DNA of 64,000 nucleotides from Alphaproteobacteria bacterium (GTDB lineage: Bacteria > Pseudomonadota > Alphaproteobacteria > Rhizobiales > Aestuariivirgaceae): the NCBI GenBank assembly GCA_024640405.1, contig JAHEFB010000005.1:1-64000 (forward strand). Reading direction: 5' to 3'. The notes under the pieces are model-generated. The model did no database searches. It had not been told where the DNA came from and saw only the letters and a list, made by a program, of their open reading frames with translations. The translations under genes and the position numbers were made by a program. Below, one piece after another: positions 19,319-28,604 of the stretch; the first letter of the stretch is position 1; every line of letters starts with the position of its first letter.

Positions 19319-22054
19319 ATGGAGCAGCCTAGAAAACCAACCTCCCAGGTCTCGTCCTACTGCTATCAGTGCGTTGCGGGGCCTGATCTGCTGAACGTAG
19401 AAGTCGAGGACGGTGTGGCGACACAGGTGCGGCCCAGCCCGGCAGCTGCCGCTGTGCATCCGGCAGGCGGCAAGGTCTGTGTGAAAGCGTTTGGGCTCAT
19501 TCAAAAGACTTACAATCCGAACCGCATCCTGACACCGATGAAGCGGTCTAATCCACGAAAGGGGCGCGATGAAGATCCGGGCTTTGTAGCGGTCAGTTGG
19601 GATGAAGCACTCAATACCATCGGCGGGAAGCTCGCAACCGCCCGCGACGCCGGCCTTACGGATTCTTCCGGTTTCCCGCGTGTGGCCGCCAGCTTCGGGG
19701 GCGGCGGTACTCCGACAGCATATATGGGGACTTTTCCGGCTTTTCTGGCTGCCTGGGGACCGGTCGACATGAGCTTCGGCAGCGGTCAGGGTGTGAAGTG
19801 CTATCACTCGGAACATCTGTACGGCGAGCTTTGGCATCGTGCCTTTACAGTGTCGCCTGACACACCTCTGGCTGAACTGATCATTTCGTTTGGTGCCAAC
19901 GTGGAGGCATCCGGCGGCGTATGCGGCGTCAAGCGTCACGCCGATGCGCGCGCGCGCGGCGTCAAGCGTATCCAGGTCGAGCCCCATCTGTCGGTGACCG
20001 GCGGGTGTTCTGCTCAGTGGGTGCCTATCCGGCCGAAGACCGACCCAGCATTTCTGTTCGCCATGGTCCATGTGTTGTTGCACGAAACGGACCGGTCCAG
20101 CCTCGACATCAGTTTTCTGAAAGACCGCACCTCATCGCCATACCTGATTGCACCGAACGGCTTCTACATGCGCGATCCAGGGAGTGGAAAACCGTTAATC
20201 TGGGATGTGAATACCGGCAAGGCGGTCGCCTTTGACAAGCCGGATACCGACCCGGCGCTGGAGGGTGAATTCAAGGTCTCCGGCCGGGAGACCGGCCCTG
20301 ACGATACTGTGTGGAACCACAAGAAGGTGATTTGCCGGCCGGCCTTTGCCGAACTGGTTGCCCACATCCGCGACTATACACCGGATTGGGCGGCGGACAT
20401 CTGCGATGTGAGTGCGGACACAATTCGATCCGTTGCCAATCAGTTTGTCGATCATGCGCATGTCGGCGAGACGATTGAAATCGATGGCAAAATGTTGCCG
20501 TTTCGTCCGGTTGCCATTTCGCTTGGCAAGACGGTCAACAACGGTTGGGGCGGGTACGAATGCTGTTGGGCACGCACGCTGCTGGCGTGTCTTGTTGGCG
20601 GTCTTGAAGTGCCCGGTGGAACGTTGGGCACCACGGTCCGGCTAAACCGGCCAGCGGACAACCGCTGGACAAGCGTTACACCCGGGCCCGACGGATTCAT
20701 GGCCTATCCAATGAACCCGACCAAGAAGGGCGAATGGATGTCGCGGTCGCCTGCGCGTCATGCTCATCGCACTCTGGTGCCGCTGGCAGCCAATTCTCCA
20801 TGGAGCCAGGCATTGGGGCCTACTCATCTGGCCTGGATGATGCAAAAGCAGGGTCTTGAGCATCTGCCGGAACCCACCCAGCCCGATGTCTGGTTTGTTT
20901 ACCGGACCAACCCGGCGATTTCGTTTTGGGATACCGTAGCGGTGTCTGAAGCCATGGCAAAATTTCCCTTTACGGTCTGCTTTGCCTATACGCGCGATGA
21001 AACCAATCATATGGCCGACATTCTACTGCCGGAATGCACCGATCTTGAAGGCTTGCAACTGATCCGTATCGGGGGGTCGAAATATGTTGAACAGTTTTGG
21101 GAATACAGTGGCTTTGCCTTGCGTGATCCGGCCACCGAGCCACAGGGCGAAGCAAAGGATTTCACGTGGATTGCGACCGAACTGGCGGACCGAACTGGTC
21201 TGTTAAAGGAGTACAATGCTGCGATAACCCGCGGCGCCGCCGGGGTCAGGCTCTACGGCGAGGGTTATGATTTCTCACTCGATCCAGACCGGGCGCACGG
21301 TGTTGAGGAGATCTGGGACGCGAGTTGCCGGGCAGCCAGCGCAGAGCTGACCAAAGGTGCTGAGAATCAGGGGCTCGATTACTATCGAAAACATGGTTTT
21401 CGGGTGCGGCCGTTTTCCAAGGAACAATGGTATCTCTACCCGGAACTGGAAGCCAGGGGACTGCGCTTCGAGCTGCCGTATCAGGAACGATTGCTGCGCA
21501 TTGGCCAGGAATTGGCGGCGCGGCTGCACGAACACGGCATCACCTGGTGGGATCGCCAGCTGGATGAATATGAGGCAATGCCGAGTTGGCACGATCTGCA
21601 AGGTTTGTGGGAAACCGCGCTTGCCGAAGGCTTCGGGGTGGAAATTGACGACTATCCGTTCTGGTTGTTGACCGCGCGATCCATGCAATATTCCTGGGGC
21701 GGCAATGCCGGTATTCAGATGATCCATGAGGTTGCGGGCAATATTGCCGGTCATGGTGGCGTGATCATGAATCCCGCCGCTGCTGCCAGGCTTCATCTTG
21801 CTGAGGGTGATTTGATTGAGATTTCATCGCCGCTCGGCAAGACCAAGGGAGCGGTGGTCCTTCGACAGGGTATCCGGCCCGATACGTTGTTGATGGTCGG
21901 CCAGTTCGATCATTGGGCGACACCATTTGCCAGGGACAACAAGGTGCCCAGCATGAATGCACTCACGCCTATGATGCTGGAATTGACTGACGCAACCGGA
22001 TCAGGTGCCGATCTGGTCAAGGTTGCGGTGCAAAAGATCGGTGGCGTGACATGA
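19319..22054 (+). CDS. padB: Molybdopterin oxidoreductase, phenylacetyl-CoA:acceptor oxidoreductase catalytic subunit (PadB-like)
   Basis: A 911-residue DMSO-reductase-family enzyme with bis-MGD cofactor, predicted to oxidise the alpha-methylene of phenylacetyl-CoA by four electrons to phenylglyoxylate. The N-terminus carries a Fe-S motif CYQC followed by a later CVK; the third cysteine of the usual CxxCx3C pattern is not present (CVAGPD instead). Visible Mo-enzyme segments are SWDEALNTIGGKL, DICDVSADTIRSVA, FAYTRDETNHMADILLPECTDLE and the C-terminal NPAAAARLHLAEGDLIEISSPLG. No Tat signal is evident. Its stop overlaps the next gene by four bases (ATGA). The identification rests on family features plus the context of ligase, fused Fe-S/membrane subunit and 2-oxoacid oxidoreductase. 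Confidence 0.8.
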   Translation: MEQPRKPTSQVSSYCYQCVAGPDLLNVEVEDGVATQVRPSPAAAAVHPAGGKVCVKAFGLIQKTYNPNRILTPMKRSNPRKGRDEDPGFVAVSWDEALNTIGGKLATARDAGLTDSSGFPRVAASFGGGGTPTAYMGTFPAFLAAWGPVDMSFGSGQGVKCYHSEHLYGELWHRAFTVSPDTPLAELIISFGANVEASGGVCGVKRHADARARGVKRIQVEPHLSVTGGCSAQWVPIRPKTDPAFLFAMVHVLLHETDRSSLDISFLKDRTSSPYLIAPNGFYMRDPGSGKPLIWDVNTGKAVAFDKPDTDPALEGEFKVSGRETGPDDTVWNHKKVICRPAFAELVAHIRDYTPDWAADICDVSADTIRSVANQFVDHAHVGETIEIDGKMLPFRPVAISLGKTVNNGWGGYECCWARTLLACLVGGLEVPGGTLGTTVRLNRPADNRWTSVTPGPDGFMAYPMNPTKKGEWMSRSPARHAHRTLVPLAANSPWSQALGPTHLAWMMQKQGLEHLPEPTQPDVWFVYRTNPAISFWDTVAVSEAMAKFPFTVCFAYTRDETNHMADILLPECTDLEGLQLIRIGGSKYVEQFWEYSGFALRDPATEPQGEAKDFTWIATELADRTGLLKEYNAAITRGAAGVRLYGEGYDFSLDPDRAHGVEEIWDASCRAASAELTKGAENQGLDYYRKHGFRVRPFSKEQWYLYPELEARGLRFELPYQERLLRIGQELAARLHEHGITWWDRQLDEYEAMPSWHDLQGLWETALAEGFGVEIDDYPFWLLTARSMQYSWGGNAGIQMIHEVAGNIAGHGGVIMNPAAAARLHLAEGDLIEISSPLGKTKGAVVLRQGIRPDTLLMVGQFDHWATPFARDNKVPSMNALTPMMLELTDATGSGADLVKVAVQKIGGVT

Positions 22055-23634
22055 CCCGCTGGGCGATCGTCGCTGACCTGAACCGCTGCGTCGGCTGCCA
22101 GACCTGCACGGCAGCCTGCAAACACTCAAATGCGACCGCGCCCGGCATCCAGTGGCGCAAGGTGCTGGACGTCGAGGCTGGTGTTTATCCAAATGTGCGG
22201 CGGGCCTTCGTGCCGGTGGGGTGCATGCATTGCGAAGATCCTCCTTGCCTTGATGTATGCCCGTCTACGGCCACCGACAAGCGCGAAGACGGTATCGTCA
22301 CAATCGACTACGACTTGTGTATTGGGTGTGCCTATTGTGCTGTTGCGTGTCCTTATCAGGCTCGCTCGCGCAATGATCAGGTATCCTCGGCTTACGGCAA
22401 GAAAGCCATGCGCCATGAAGTCCTCCGGGAGGATCCCGGACGCATCGGTGTGGCACAAAAATGCACATTCTGCGTTGAGCGTATTGATCAGGGTTTGGCA
22501 AACGGCATGGTTCCGGGCATCGATGCTGCAGCCACGCCTGCCTGTGTGGGCTCCTGCATCGCCGATGCGCTGCATTTCGGCGATGTAGATGACCCGACCA
22601 GCAATGTGTCGAAGCTGCTGGATGAAAACCGCCATTTCCGCATGCACGAGGACCTGGGGACCGGGCCGGGGTTTTTCTACCTATGGGACAAGTTGAGGGA
22701 CGACGACAAGCCTATTGAGGAGGCGGCAATGATCACGGCGCCCACTGGCTCGGACGCGGTCGGTCCTGTTCATCAAAAAAGCTGGGATTGGCGGGCCGCT
22801 GCGAATTTCATCCTTGGCGGTACCGGTAGCGGCTTGTTTGTTGCCGCAGGAGTTGGCGCGCTGGCAGGAGTTGGCATTTCGCTACCGGTGCTGGTCGCGC
22901 TGGCATTGGTGGCATTTGGGCTGTTTTTCGTGTGGCTTGAAATTGGCCGCCCCTGGCGCTTCATCAACGTGTATTTTCATGTCCGGCGGTCGTGGATGAC
23001 ACGTGAGGCGATTGCTGCATTGCCGCTGTTCGGTTTCGGACTGGCGGGGGTTGTTTCCGCTTCCATGCCGCTGCTGTTTGCCGGCGCAATCTGCGGATTG
23101 ATTTTTGTTTATTGCCAGGCTCGCATTCTTCTGGCGGCCAAGGGCATTCCGGCATGGCGGCACCCGCTGATTGTTCCCTTGATGGTGATAACAGGGCTGG
23201 CCGAGGGATTGGGCCTGTTTGCCATCTTTGCTGTTTTTGCAGATGTTGAACGTTCTGTCATGCAGGCGCTGGCGCTGGGATTGCCGGCTCTCATTGGCCT
23301 GCGTCACCTGGCATGGCGAACCTATCGCCATGATTTGGGCGCACAGGGCGCGCCGACCGCGACGTTCAAGGCACTGGACAATAGCTGGTTGAAGCTATCG
23401 TTGTGGCATCAATTGCTGCCGGCAGGACTTGCAGTGGCAGGTCTGGCGGCAGGTTGGATGTTGCCGGCATTACTTGTAATCGCGTCGTTGCTGGTGGTGG
23501 CGAGCGGCTGGATCTTCAAATACACATTGATCACCAAGGCTGCATTCAATCAGGGCTATGCGGTTAAACGCATGCCGGCACGTGGCGCGGGCAGCAGTGC
23601 GCGAGGCGTCAAACCCGGATGGGCGCTGTCATGA
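22051..23634 (+). CDS. Fused Fe-S / membrane-anchor subunit of the phenylacetyl-CoA oxidoreductase (PadC-PadD fusion)
   Basis: A 527-residue two-part protein. Residues 1-210 form a ferredoxin-like electron-transfer subunit with cysteine clusters CVGCQTCTAACKH, CMHCEDPPCLDVCP, CIGCAYCAVACPYQ and CTFCVERI plus CVGSC, enough for four [4Fe-4S] clusters as in PhsB/NrfC proteins. Residues 250-500 contain about eight transmembrane helices of the NrfD/DmsC type with the FVWLEIGRPWRF motif. In Thauera and Azoarcus these are separate PadC and PadD proteins of about 22 and 34 kDa, whose sum fits this length. It would pass electrons to the quinone pool. ATGA overlaps link it to both neighbours. Confidence 0.85.
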   Translation: MTRWAIVADLNRCVGCQTCTAACKHSNATAPGIQWRKVLDVEAGVYPNVRRAFVPVGCMHCEDPPCLDVCPSTATDKREDGIVTIDYDLCIGCAYCAVACPYQARSRNDQVSSAYGKKAMRHEVLREDPGRIGVAQKCTFCVERIDQGLANGMVPGIDAAATPACVGSCIADALHFGDVDDPTSNVSKLLDENRHFRMHEDLGTGPGFFYLWDKLRDDDKPIEEAAMITAPTGSDAVGPVHQKSWDWRAAANFILGGTGSGLFVAAGVGALAGVGISLPVLVALALVAFGLFFVWLEIGRPWRFINVYFHVRRSWMTREAIAALPLFGFGLAGVVSASMPLLFAGAICGLIFVYCQARILLAAKGIPAWRHPLIVPLMVITGLAEGLGLFAIFAVFADVERSVMQALALGLPALIGLRHLAWRTYRHDLGAQGAPTATFKALDNSWLKLSLWHQLLPAGLAVAGLAAGWMLPALLVIASLLVVASGWIFKYTLITKAAFNQGYAVKRMPARGAGSSARGVKPGWALS

Positions 23635-25811
23635 TGAAGGCGCGCGGCCATACGGTTTTTGAACATGCCGGCGCATCCGGAATGGAACGGTCGTTTGCCC
23701 GTGAAGTTAAAAAACTCAAACTCGGCGCGGGCGAACTTTTCGAGGGCGAGGCGATTCTTGCGATAACCAAAGCCTTGCTGCAGTCGGGCGTCTCCTATGT
23801 TGGAGGCTATCCGGGTGCGCCAGTGTCTCACCTGATGGATGTGCTGGCCGAGGCGCGCCAGCCGATATTGCAACCAATGGGAATAACCTTCGAGCAATCC
23901 GCCAGCGAGGCAGGCGCGGCAGCGCTGCTTGGCGCCTCGATCCACTACCCCGTCCGTGGCGCAGTGACCTGGAAATCCATCGTCGGCACCAATGTTGCTT
24001 CGGACGCTTTGTCCAATCTTGCGTCAGCAGGTGTGACCGGAGGCGCAGTAATCGTGGTCGGCGAAGACTATGGTGAAGGTGCCAGTGTGATTCAGGAGCG
24101 CACCCATGCGACGGCACTCAAGTCCTCGATGTTGTTGCTCGATCCCAGATATGACATGGAGCGGTTGGTCGAACTGACAGAACTGGCATTTGATTTATCC
24201 GAGGCGGCGCGGCTCCCGGTCATCATCAGCTTGCGGATCCGGGCCGCGCACATGACCGGATCATTTGTGTGCAAGGACAATGTGAAACCGGTGTTCGGCA
24301 AAGGCCGTCTGCTGCCTGGAGCGATACAGGATTACAACCGTATCGTGCTGCCGCCATCAACCTATGCGCATGAGCGCGACAAAGTCGACGTCCGGCTTCC
24401 TGCAGCTCGCAAGTTCATTGTTGAGAACGGCCTGAATGAAGTCTATCCCGGCACAAAAAGCAAGGTAGGCATCATTCTGCAGGGAGGCACCTACGGGACG
24501 GTATTGCGGGCCTTAAGCCTGCTCGGGGCGGCTGACGAATACGGATCCACACCACTTCCTCTGCTGGTTCTCAACGTCATCCATCCACTGGTGCCGGACC
24601 AGGTATCCGAGTTTCTGGACGGCAAGAAAAGTGTGCTGGTGGTCGAAGAAGGCAACCCCGCGTTCATTGAAAACGAGATCCGTTCTATCGCGCAGCAAGA
24701 GGGCCTGAAGTGCAATGTGCGCGGCAAGGATGTTCTGCCAACGGCAGGTGAATACACGCTGGATGTCGTCCGTCAAGGTATCGGGTCATTTCTGGCCAGC
24801 GAAGACAAGACCAAAACGGGGCTTGGATCCAGGGCGAACAGCGCCCTGAAGGTCGTTCGGGAAAACTATGACAGGGCCGGTCGTGAACTCACAAGCCTGC
24901 CACCGCCGCGGCCACCGGGGTTCTGTACCGGTTGTCCCGAACGCCCGGTCTTTACAGCCTTGCAGCTGCTGCAGCGCGAGCGCGGCAAGTTACATATTTC
25001 ATCGGATATAGGGTGCAGCACGTTTTCAACACTGCCACCCTTCAATACCGGCTCCACCGTGCTCGGGTATGGTATGAGCCTGGCGTCAGGCGGCGCTGTC
25101 GGACCGGTGCTGGACCAGCCCGGCGTTGCGGTTATGGGGGATGGCGGCTTCTGGCACAACGGACTGGTGACCGGCGCGATCAATTCACAGTGGAACGGTC
25201 ATGATTCGGTACTGGTGATACTGGAAAACGGTTATGCCTCAGCCACCGGCCAGCAGCACGTGCCGTCTACCGGCTCAACGCCATGGGGCAAACGCATCAA
25301 GGTGTCGATTGAGAACGCGCTCAAAGCCATCGGCGTCAAGTGGCTGAAGCGAGTGGACTCCTATGATGTTTCGGACACCCTCAAGACCTTGCGGGCTGCG
25401 TTTGATACGCCGGAAAAGGGCTTGCGGGTCGTGCTGTCCGACAATGAATGCATGCTGGCACGGCAGCGCCGTGACAAGCGCCGCCGTGCAGATCGGATAA
25501 AGGCCGGCAAGGCGGTTGTCAGGGAGCGCTTTGGTGTCGATGAGGAGGTGTGCAGCGGTGATCATTCCTGCATGCGCCTTTCCGGGTGCCCGTCGCTCAC
25601 TCTGCGTTCAGGTCACGACCCGCTCAAGGACGGTCCGGCGGCCATGGTTGATGCGTCCTGTGTTGCCTGCGGCCTGTGCGGCGAAGCCGCTCATGCAGCA
25701 GCGCTTTGTCCATCTTTTTACCGGGCAGGAACGGTGATCAACGCAGGACTGTTGCGCAGAACCTGGGCCAGGGTTGAGGCAAGGCTGATAGCAGCGATGG
25801 GGGCAACATGA
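23631..25811 (+). CDS. iorA: Indolepyruvate:ferredoxin oxidoreductase alpha subunit (IorA-like), probable phenylglyoxylate oxidoreductase
   Basis: A 726-residue thiamine-pyrophosphate enzyme of the 2-oxoacid:ferredoxin oxidoreductase superfamily. The order is an N-terminal pyrimidine-binding domain (VSYVGGYPGAPVSHLMDVL), a middle transketolase-like domain, then the TPP-binding core (GFCTGCPERPVFTAL, VMGDGGFWHNG and ILENGYASATGQQ). A C-terminal ferredoxin domain closes the protein (CSGDHSCMRLSGCPS and CVACGLCGEA). ATG 23631 is selected because it overlaps the preceding stop (ATGA). Annotated IorA proteins decarboxylate aryl pyruvates; here, between padB-like genes and a phenylacetate-CoA ligase, conversion of phenylglyoxylate to benzoyl-CoA is the likely job. 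No PadEFGHI-type genes are present. Confidence 0.82.
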   Translation: MMKARGHTVFEHAGASGMERSFAREVKKLKLGAGELFEGEAILAITKALLQSGVSYVGGYPGAPVSHLMDVLAEARQPILQPMGITFEQSASEAGAAALLGASIHYPVRGAVTWKSIVGTNVASDALSNLASAGVTGGAVIVVGEDYGEGASVIQERTHATALKSSMLLLDPRYDMERLVELTELAFDLSEAARLPVIISLRIRAAHMTGSFVCKDNVKPVFGKGRLLPGAIQDYNRIVLPPSTYAHERDKVDVRLPAARKFIVENGLNEVYPGTKSKVGIILQGGTYGTVLRALSLLGAADEYGSTPLPLLVLNVIHPLVPDQVSEFLDGKKSVLVVEEGNPAFIENEIRSIAQQEGLKCNVRGKDVLPTAGEYTLDVVRQGIGSFLASEDKTKTGLGSRANSALKVVRENYDRAGRELTSLPPPRPPGFCTGCPERPVFTALQLLQRERGKLHISSDIGCSTFSTLPPFNTGSTVLGYGMSLASGGAVGPVLDQPGVAVMGDGGFWHNGLVTGAINSQWNGHDSVLVILENGYASATGQQHVPSTGSTPWGKRIKVSIENALKAIGVKWLKRVDSYDVSDTLKTLRAAFDTPEKGLRVVLSDNECMLARQRRDKRRRADRIKAGKAVVRERFGVDEEVCSGDHSCMRLSGCPSLTLRSGHDPLKDGPAAMVDASCVACGLCGEAAHAAALCPSFYRAGTVINAGLLRRTWARVEARLIAAMGAT

Positions 25812-27244
25812 ACAAGGGCCGGCCAACATGTGTGCTTGTGGCTGCGCTGGGGGGGCAGGGTGGCGGCGTGCAGGCCGACTGGCTGGTAACCGCTGCGCGC
25901 CTGGACGGTCTGGCGGCGCAGGCAACGTCAATTCCCGGTGTGGCCCAAAGAACCGGTGCGACGACCTACTATTTTGAAGTGTATCCGCAACCAGACCTGC
26001 CTGTCCGGCCCGTATTCTCGATTTATCCGGCGGCAGGCGCTGTTGATCTTGTGGTTTCGTTTGAGCCAATGGAAGCGGCCCGAGCCCTGTCCGGCGGGTA
26101 TGTCGGCCGGGAAACCACGTTGATTACCGCACGCGAGCGGATATTCAGCACTGCTGAGAAAATAAGGCCCGGCGACGGCACGGTCTCTGTCGGACCGGTG
26201 TTCGATGCACTGCGACGTTGCGCCGGATCAATGAGCATAGTGGATATGGGCAAGGCCGCACGTGGTGCCGGGTGCCATCCCAATGCAGTGATGTTTGGCG
26301 CGATGATGGCGAGCAATATTCTGCCGATGCGACTTGAAAGTTGCCGCCAGGCAATTGTCCAGTCAGGCGTTGCGGTAGAGAACAACCTTGCCGGCTTTGC
26401 GGCAGGCATGAACCTGCCGCGCGAAACACCAGACAATCGTGAAGAACCGGCAATCGAGTTCATGCCGGCTCCTGCCGGGTTTGCCGGTGCCGTCGCGGGC
26501 CTGCCGAAAGTCGTGCAACCGATGGCTGGCCACGCAATGGCGCATTTGCTCGATTACCAGGATGAGGCTTACGCGCAGCTTTATCTCGAACGGCTGCGCC
26601 CGGTGATCAATGTGGACACTGCTGCGCGCGATCACCGATTGTCAGTTATCGTCGGGCGGAGGCTTGCCGCGTGGATGGCATTTGAAGATGTGATCCGGGT
26701 TGCCGAATTGAAAACCCGGCCCGGACGGCTGAAGCGCATTCGTGGCGAACTCAATATTGCCGACGATGTTCCCTTGACCGTGCACGACTACCTGAAGCCC
26801 GGTCGAGACGAGTTGGATGGCCTGTTGCCGGCAGCACTTGTCAAATGGTTGCCCAGACGGAAATTCGGCAAAAGCGGCTCAGGTGTCGCCATGAAGCTCA
26901 AGACAAGCGGTCCATTGGGCTGGCTCGTCTTGCGTTCGCTTGCAACGCTCAAATCATGGCGCAGAAGTACGGCACGTTATCAGCTCGAGCAGGATATGAT
27001 CGAGCTCTGGTTGCAACAGGCAACTTCAGTGGCGACAGATGATTATGAACTGGCCTGCAACACCGCGGAACTGGCAATCTGGGCGCGTGGTTACGGCGAC
27101 GTTCGCGAGCGCGGGTTTGATCGCCTGTCACAAATTCTAAAAAGCTGGCCGCAGCGTATCGCGGCAGACAGGGAAGGCTTGTGCGAGACGGTCAAGGCGT
27201 CACTCGCTGCAGCCTACTGTGATCCAGACCTGGAGGTGACATAA
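25808..27244 (+). CDS. iorB: Indolepyruvate oxidoreductase beta subunit (IorB-like)
   Basis: A 478-residue partner of the preceding protein. The N-terminal 190 residues are the gamma-type domain of 2-oxoacid oxidoreductases, with ALGGQGGGVQADWL (normally GxGGQGxxxxA) and GVAQRTGATTYYFEVY. The C-terminal 270 residues are the extension found in long IorB proteins of Proteobacteria, and hold no cofactor motif I can name. ATGA overlap with iorA and a one-base overlap (TAATG) with the ligase gene indicate tight co-translation. Confidence 0.85.
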   Translation: MNKGRPTCVLVAALGGQGGGVQADWLVTAARLDGLAAQATSIPGVAQRTGATTYYFEVYPQPDLPVRPVFSIYPAAGAVDLVVSFEPMEAARALSGGYVGRETTLITARERIFSTAEKIRPGDGTVSVGPVFDALRRCAGSMSIVDMGKAARGAGCHPNAVMFGAMMASNILPMRLESCRQAIVQSGVAVENNLAGFAAGMNLPRETPDNREEPAIEFMPAPAGFAGAVAGLPKVVQPMAGHAMAHLLDYQDEAYAQLYLERLRPVINVDTAARDHRLSVIVGRRLAAWMAFEDVIRVAELKTRPGRLKRIRGELNIADDVPLTVHDYLKPGRDELDGLLPAALVKWLPRRKFGKSGSGVAMKLKTSGPLGWLVLRSLATLKSWRRSTARYQLEQDMIELWLQQATSVATDDYELACNTAELAIWARGYGDVRERGFDRLSQILKSWPQRIAADREGLCETVKASLAAAYCDPDLEVT

Positions 27245-28587
27245 TGAACGCTCATGCACACCGGAAAACAGGGTCAGACCCGGAATTCATGTTTGAACGG
27301 GCGGTGGAGACATTGCCGCGCCCGGCTTTGCGCTCCCTACAGGTCGAAAGGTTGCAATGGACCCTGGACCGGGCCTATCAGAATGTTCTGCATTACCGTC
27401 ACAAATTCGATGCGGCCGGCGTTAAACCAAACCAGTTGAAAACTCTGGATGATCTCAAGCACTTTCCGTTCACGGTGAAAACCGACCTGCGCGACAATTA
27501 CCCGTTCGGGATGTTCGCCTCGCCGCACAGTGATTTGTGCAGGCTGCATGCATCATCGGGGACTACGGGCAAGCCCACCGTTGTGGGATATACGCAAGGT
27601 GACATTGATCATTGGGCAGGGCTGATGGCTCGCTCGATGGCGGCGGCAGGCGCACGGCCCGGCGATGTGGTGCACAACGCATATGGCTACGGGCTGTTTA
27701 CAGGTGGGCTGGGTGCGCACTATGGAGCGGAACGCCTGGGATGTATTGTTGTCCCCATCTCCGGTGGCGGTACCGAACGCCAGGTGGTGCTGATGCAGGA
27801 TTTTGCTGCCGGCATGCTGTGTGCGACACCGTCTTACGCCTTGAATATAGCTGAAGTGGCCGAAGCACAGGGCATTGACATCAAGGCGCTGCCGGTCCGG
27901 CGAGGCCTTTTCGGGGCCGAGCCGTGGAGTGAGGCGATGCGCGCTGAGCTTGACCGAAGGCTCGGCATTACCGCCGTCGACATATACGGGTTGTCTGAGA
28001 TCATGGGGCCGGGGGTGGCATGTGAGTGTGATACCGCACGTGCCGGTCTGCATGGCTGGGAAGACCATTTCCTCTTCGAGATCATCGATCCGGAGACACT
28101 TGAGCCAATGGCAATGGGCGAAACCGGCGAACTGGTGATTACCACGCTGACCAAGGAAGCTTTGCCGATGGTGCGATACCGTACCCGTGACATTACCAGA
28201 TTGACCGATGAACCTTGTGTCTGCGGGCGCAGTCATGTGCGTATCCAGCGGGTAACCGGAAGAGATGACGACATGATGATCATTCGCGGTGTGAATGTTT
28301 ATCCCTCGCAGGTGGAGGCGGTTCTGGTCGGGTTGTCCGGCCTGTCACCACACTATCAGATCATGCTGGGCAATGACGGCGCTATGGATGCTATGACCGT
28401 CGAGGTCGAAGTGACAGCCGATACATCTTGCAGTAGCGATGATCTTGCCGCCAAGGCGCGCGAAGTGCGCCATCACATCAAGTCGATGATTGGTGTCTCT
28501 TGCCAGGTGGTGGCGAAACATCCAGGTAAATTACCGCGGTCTCAAGGCAAGGCCGTGCGTGTTCATGATCACAGAAAGAAGCCGTAG
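27244..28587 (+). CDS. padJ: Phenylacetate-CoA ligase (PadJ/PaaK family)
   Basis: A 447-residue adenylate-forming enzyme that would make phenylacetyl-CoA from phenylacetate, ATP and CoA, the entry step of the route encoded by this operon. The ATP P-loop SSGTTGKPTVVGYT, IYGLSEIMGPGVACEC, the YRTRDITRL segment and the RDDDMMIIRGVNVYPSQVE hinge are characteristic of PaaK-type ligases, as is the length. Last gene of the flK-padB-padCD-iorAB-padJ operon, convergent with the rubrerythrin-like gene 17 bp away. Other arylacetate substrates are possible. Confidence 0.87.
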   Translation: MNAHAHRKTGSDPEFMFERAVETLPRPALRSLQVERLQWTLDRAYQNVLHYRHKFDAAGVKPNQLKTLDDLKHFPFTVKTDLRDNYPFGMFASPHSDLCRLHASSGTTGKPTVVGYTQGDIDHWAGLMARSMAAAGARPGDVVHNAYGYGLFTGGLGAHYGAERLGCIVVPISGGGTERQVVLMQDFAAGMLCATPSYALNIAEVAEAQGIDIKALPVRRGLFGAEPWSEAMRAELDRRLGITAVDIYGLSEIMGPGVACECDTARAGLHGWEDHFLFEIIDPETLEPMAMGETGELVITTLTKEALPMVRYRTRDITRLTDEPCVCGRSHVRIQRVTGRDDDMMIIRGVNVYPSQVEAVLVGLSGLSPHYQIMLGNDGAMDAMTVEVEVTADTSCSSDDLAAKAREVRHHIKSMIGVSCQVVAKHPGKLPRSQGKAVRVHDHRKKP

Positions 28588-28604
28588 GGCAGGGGAGTAC
28601 TGGA

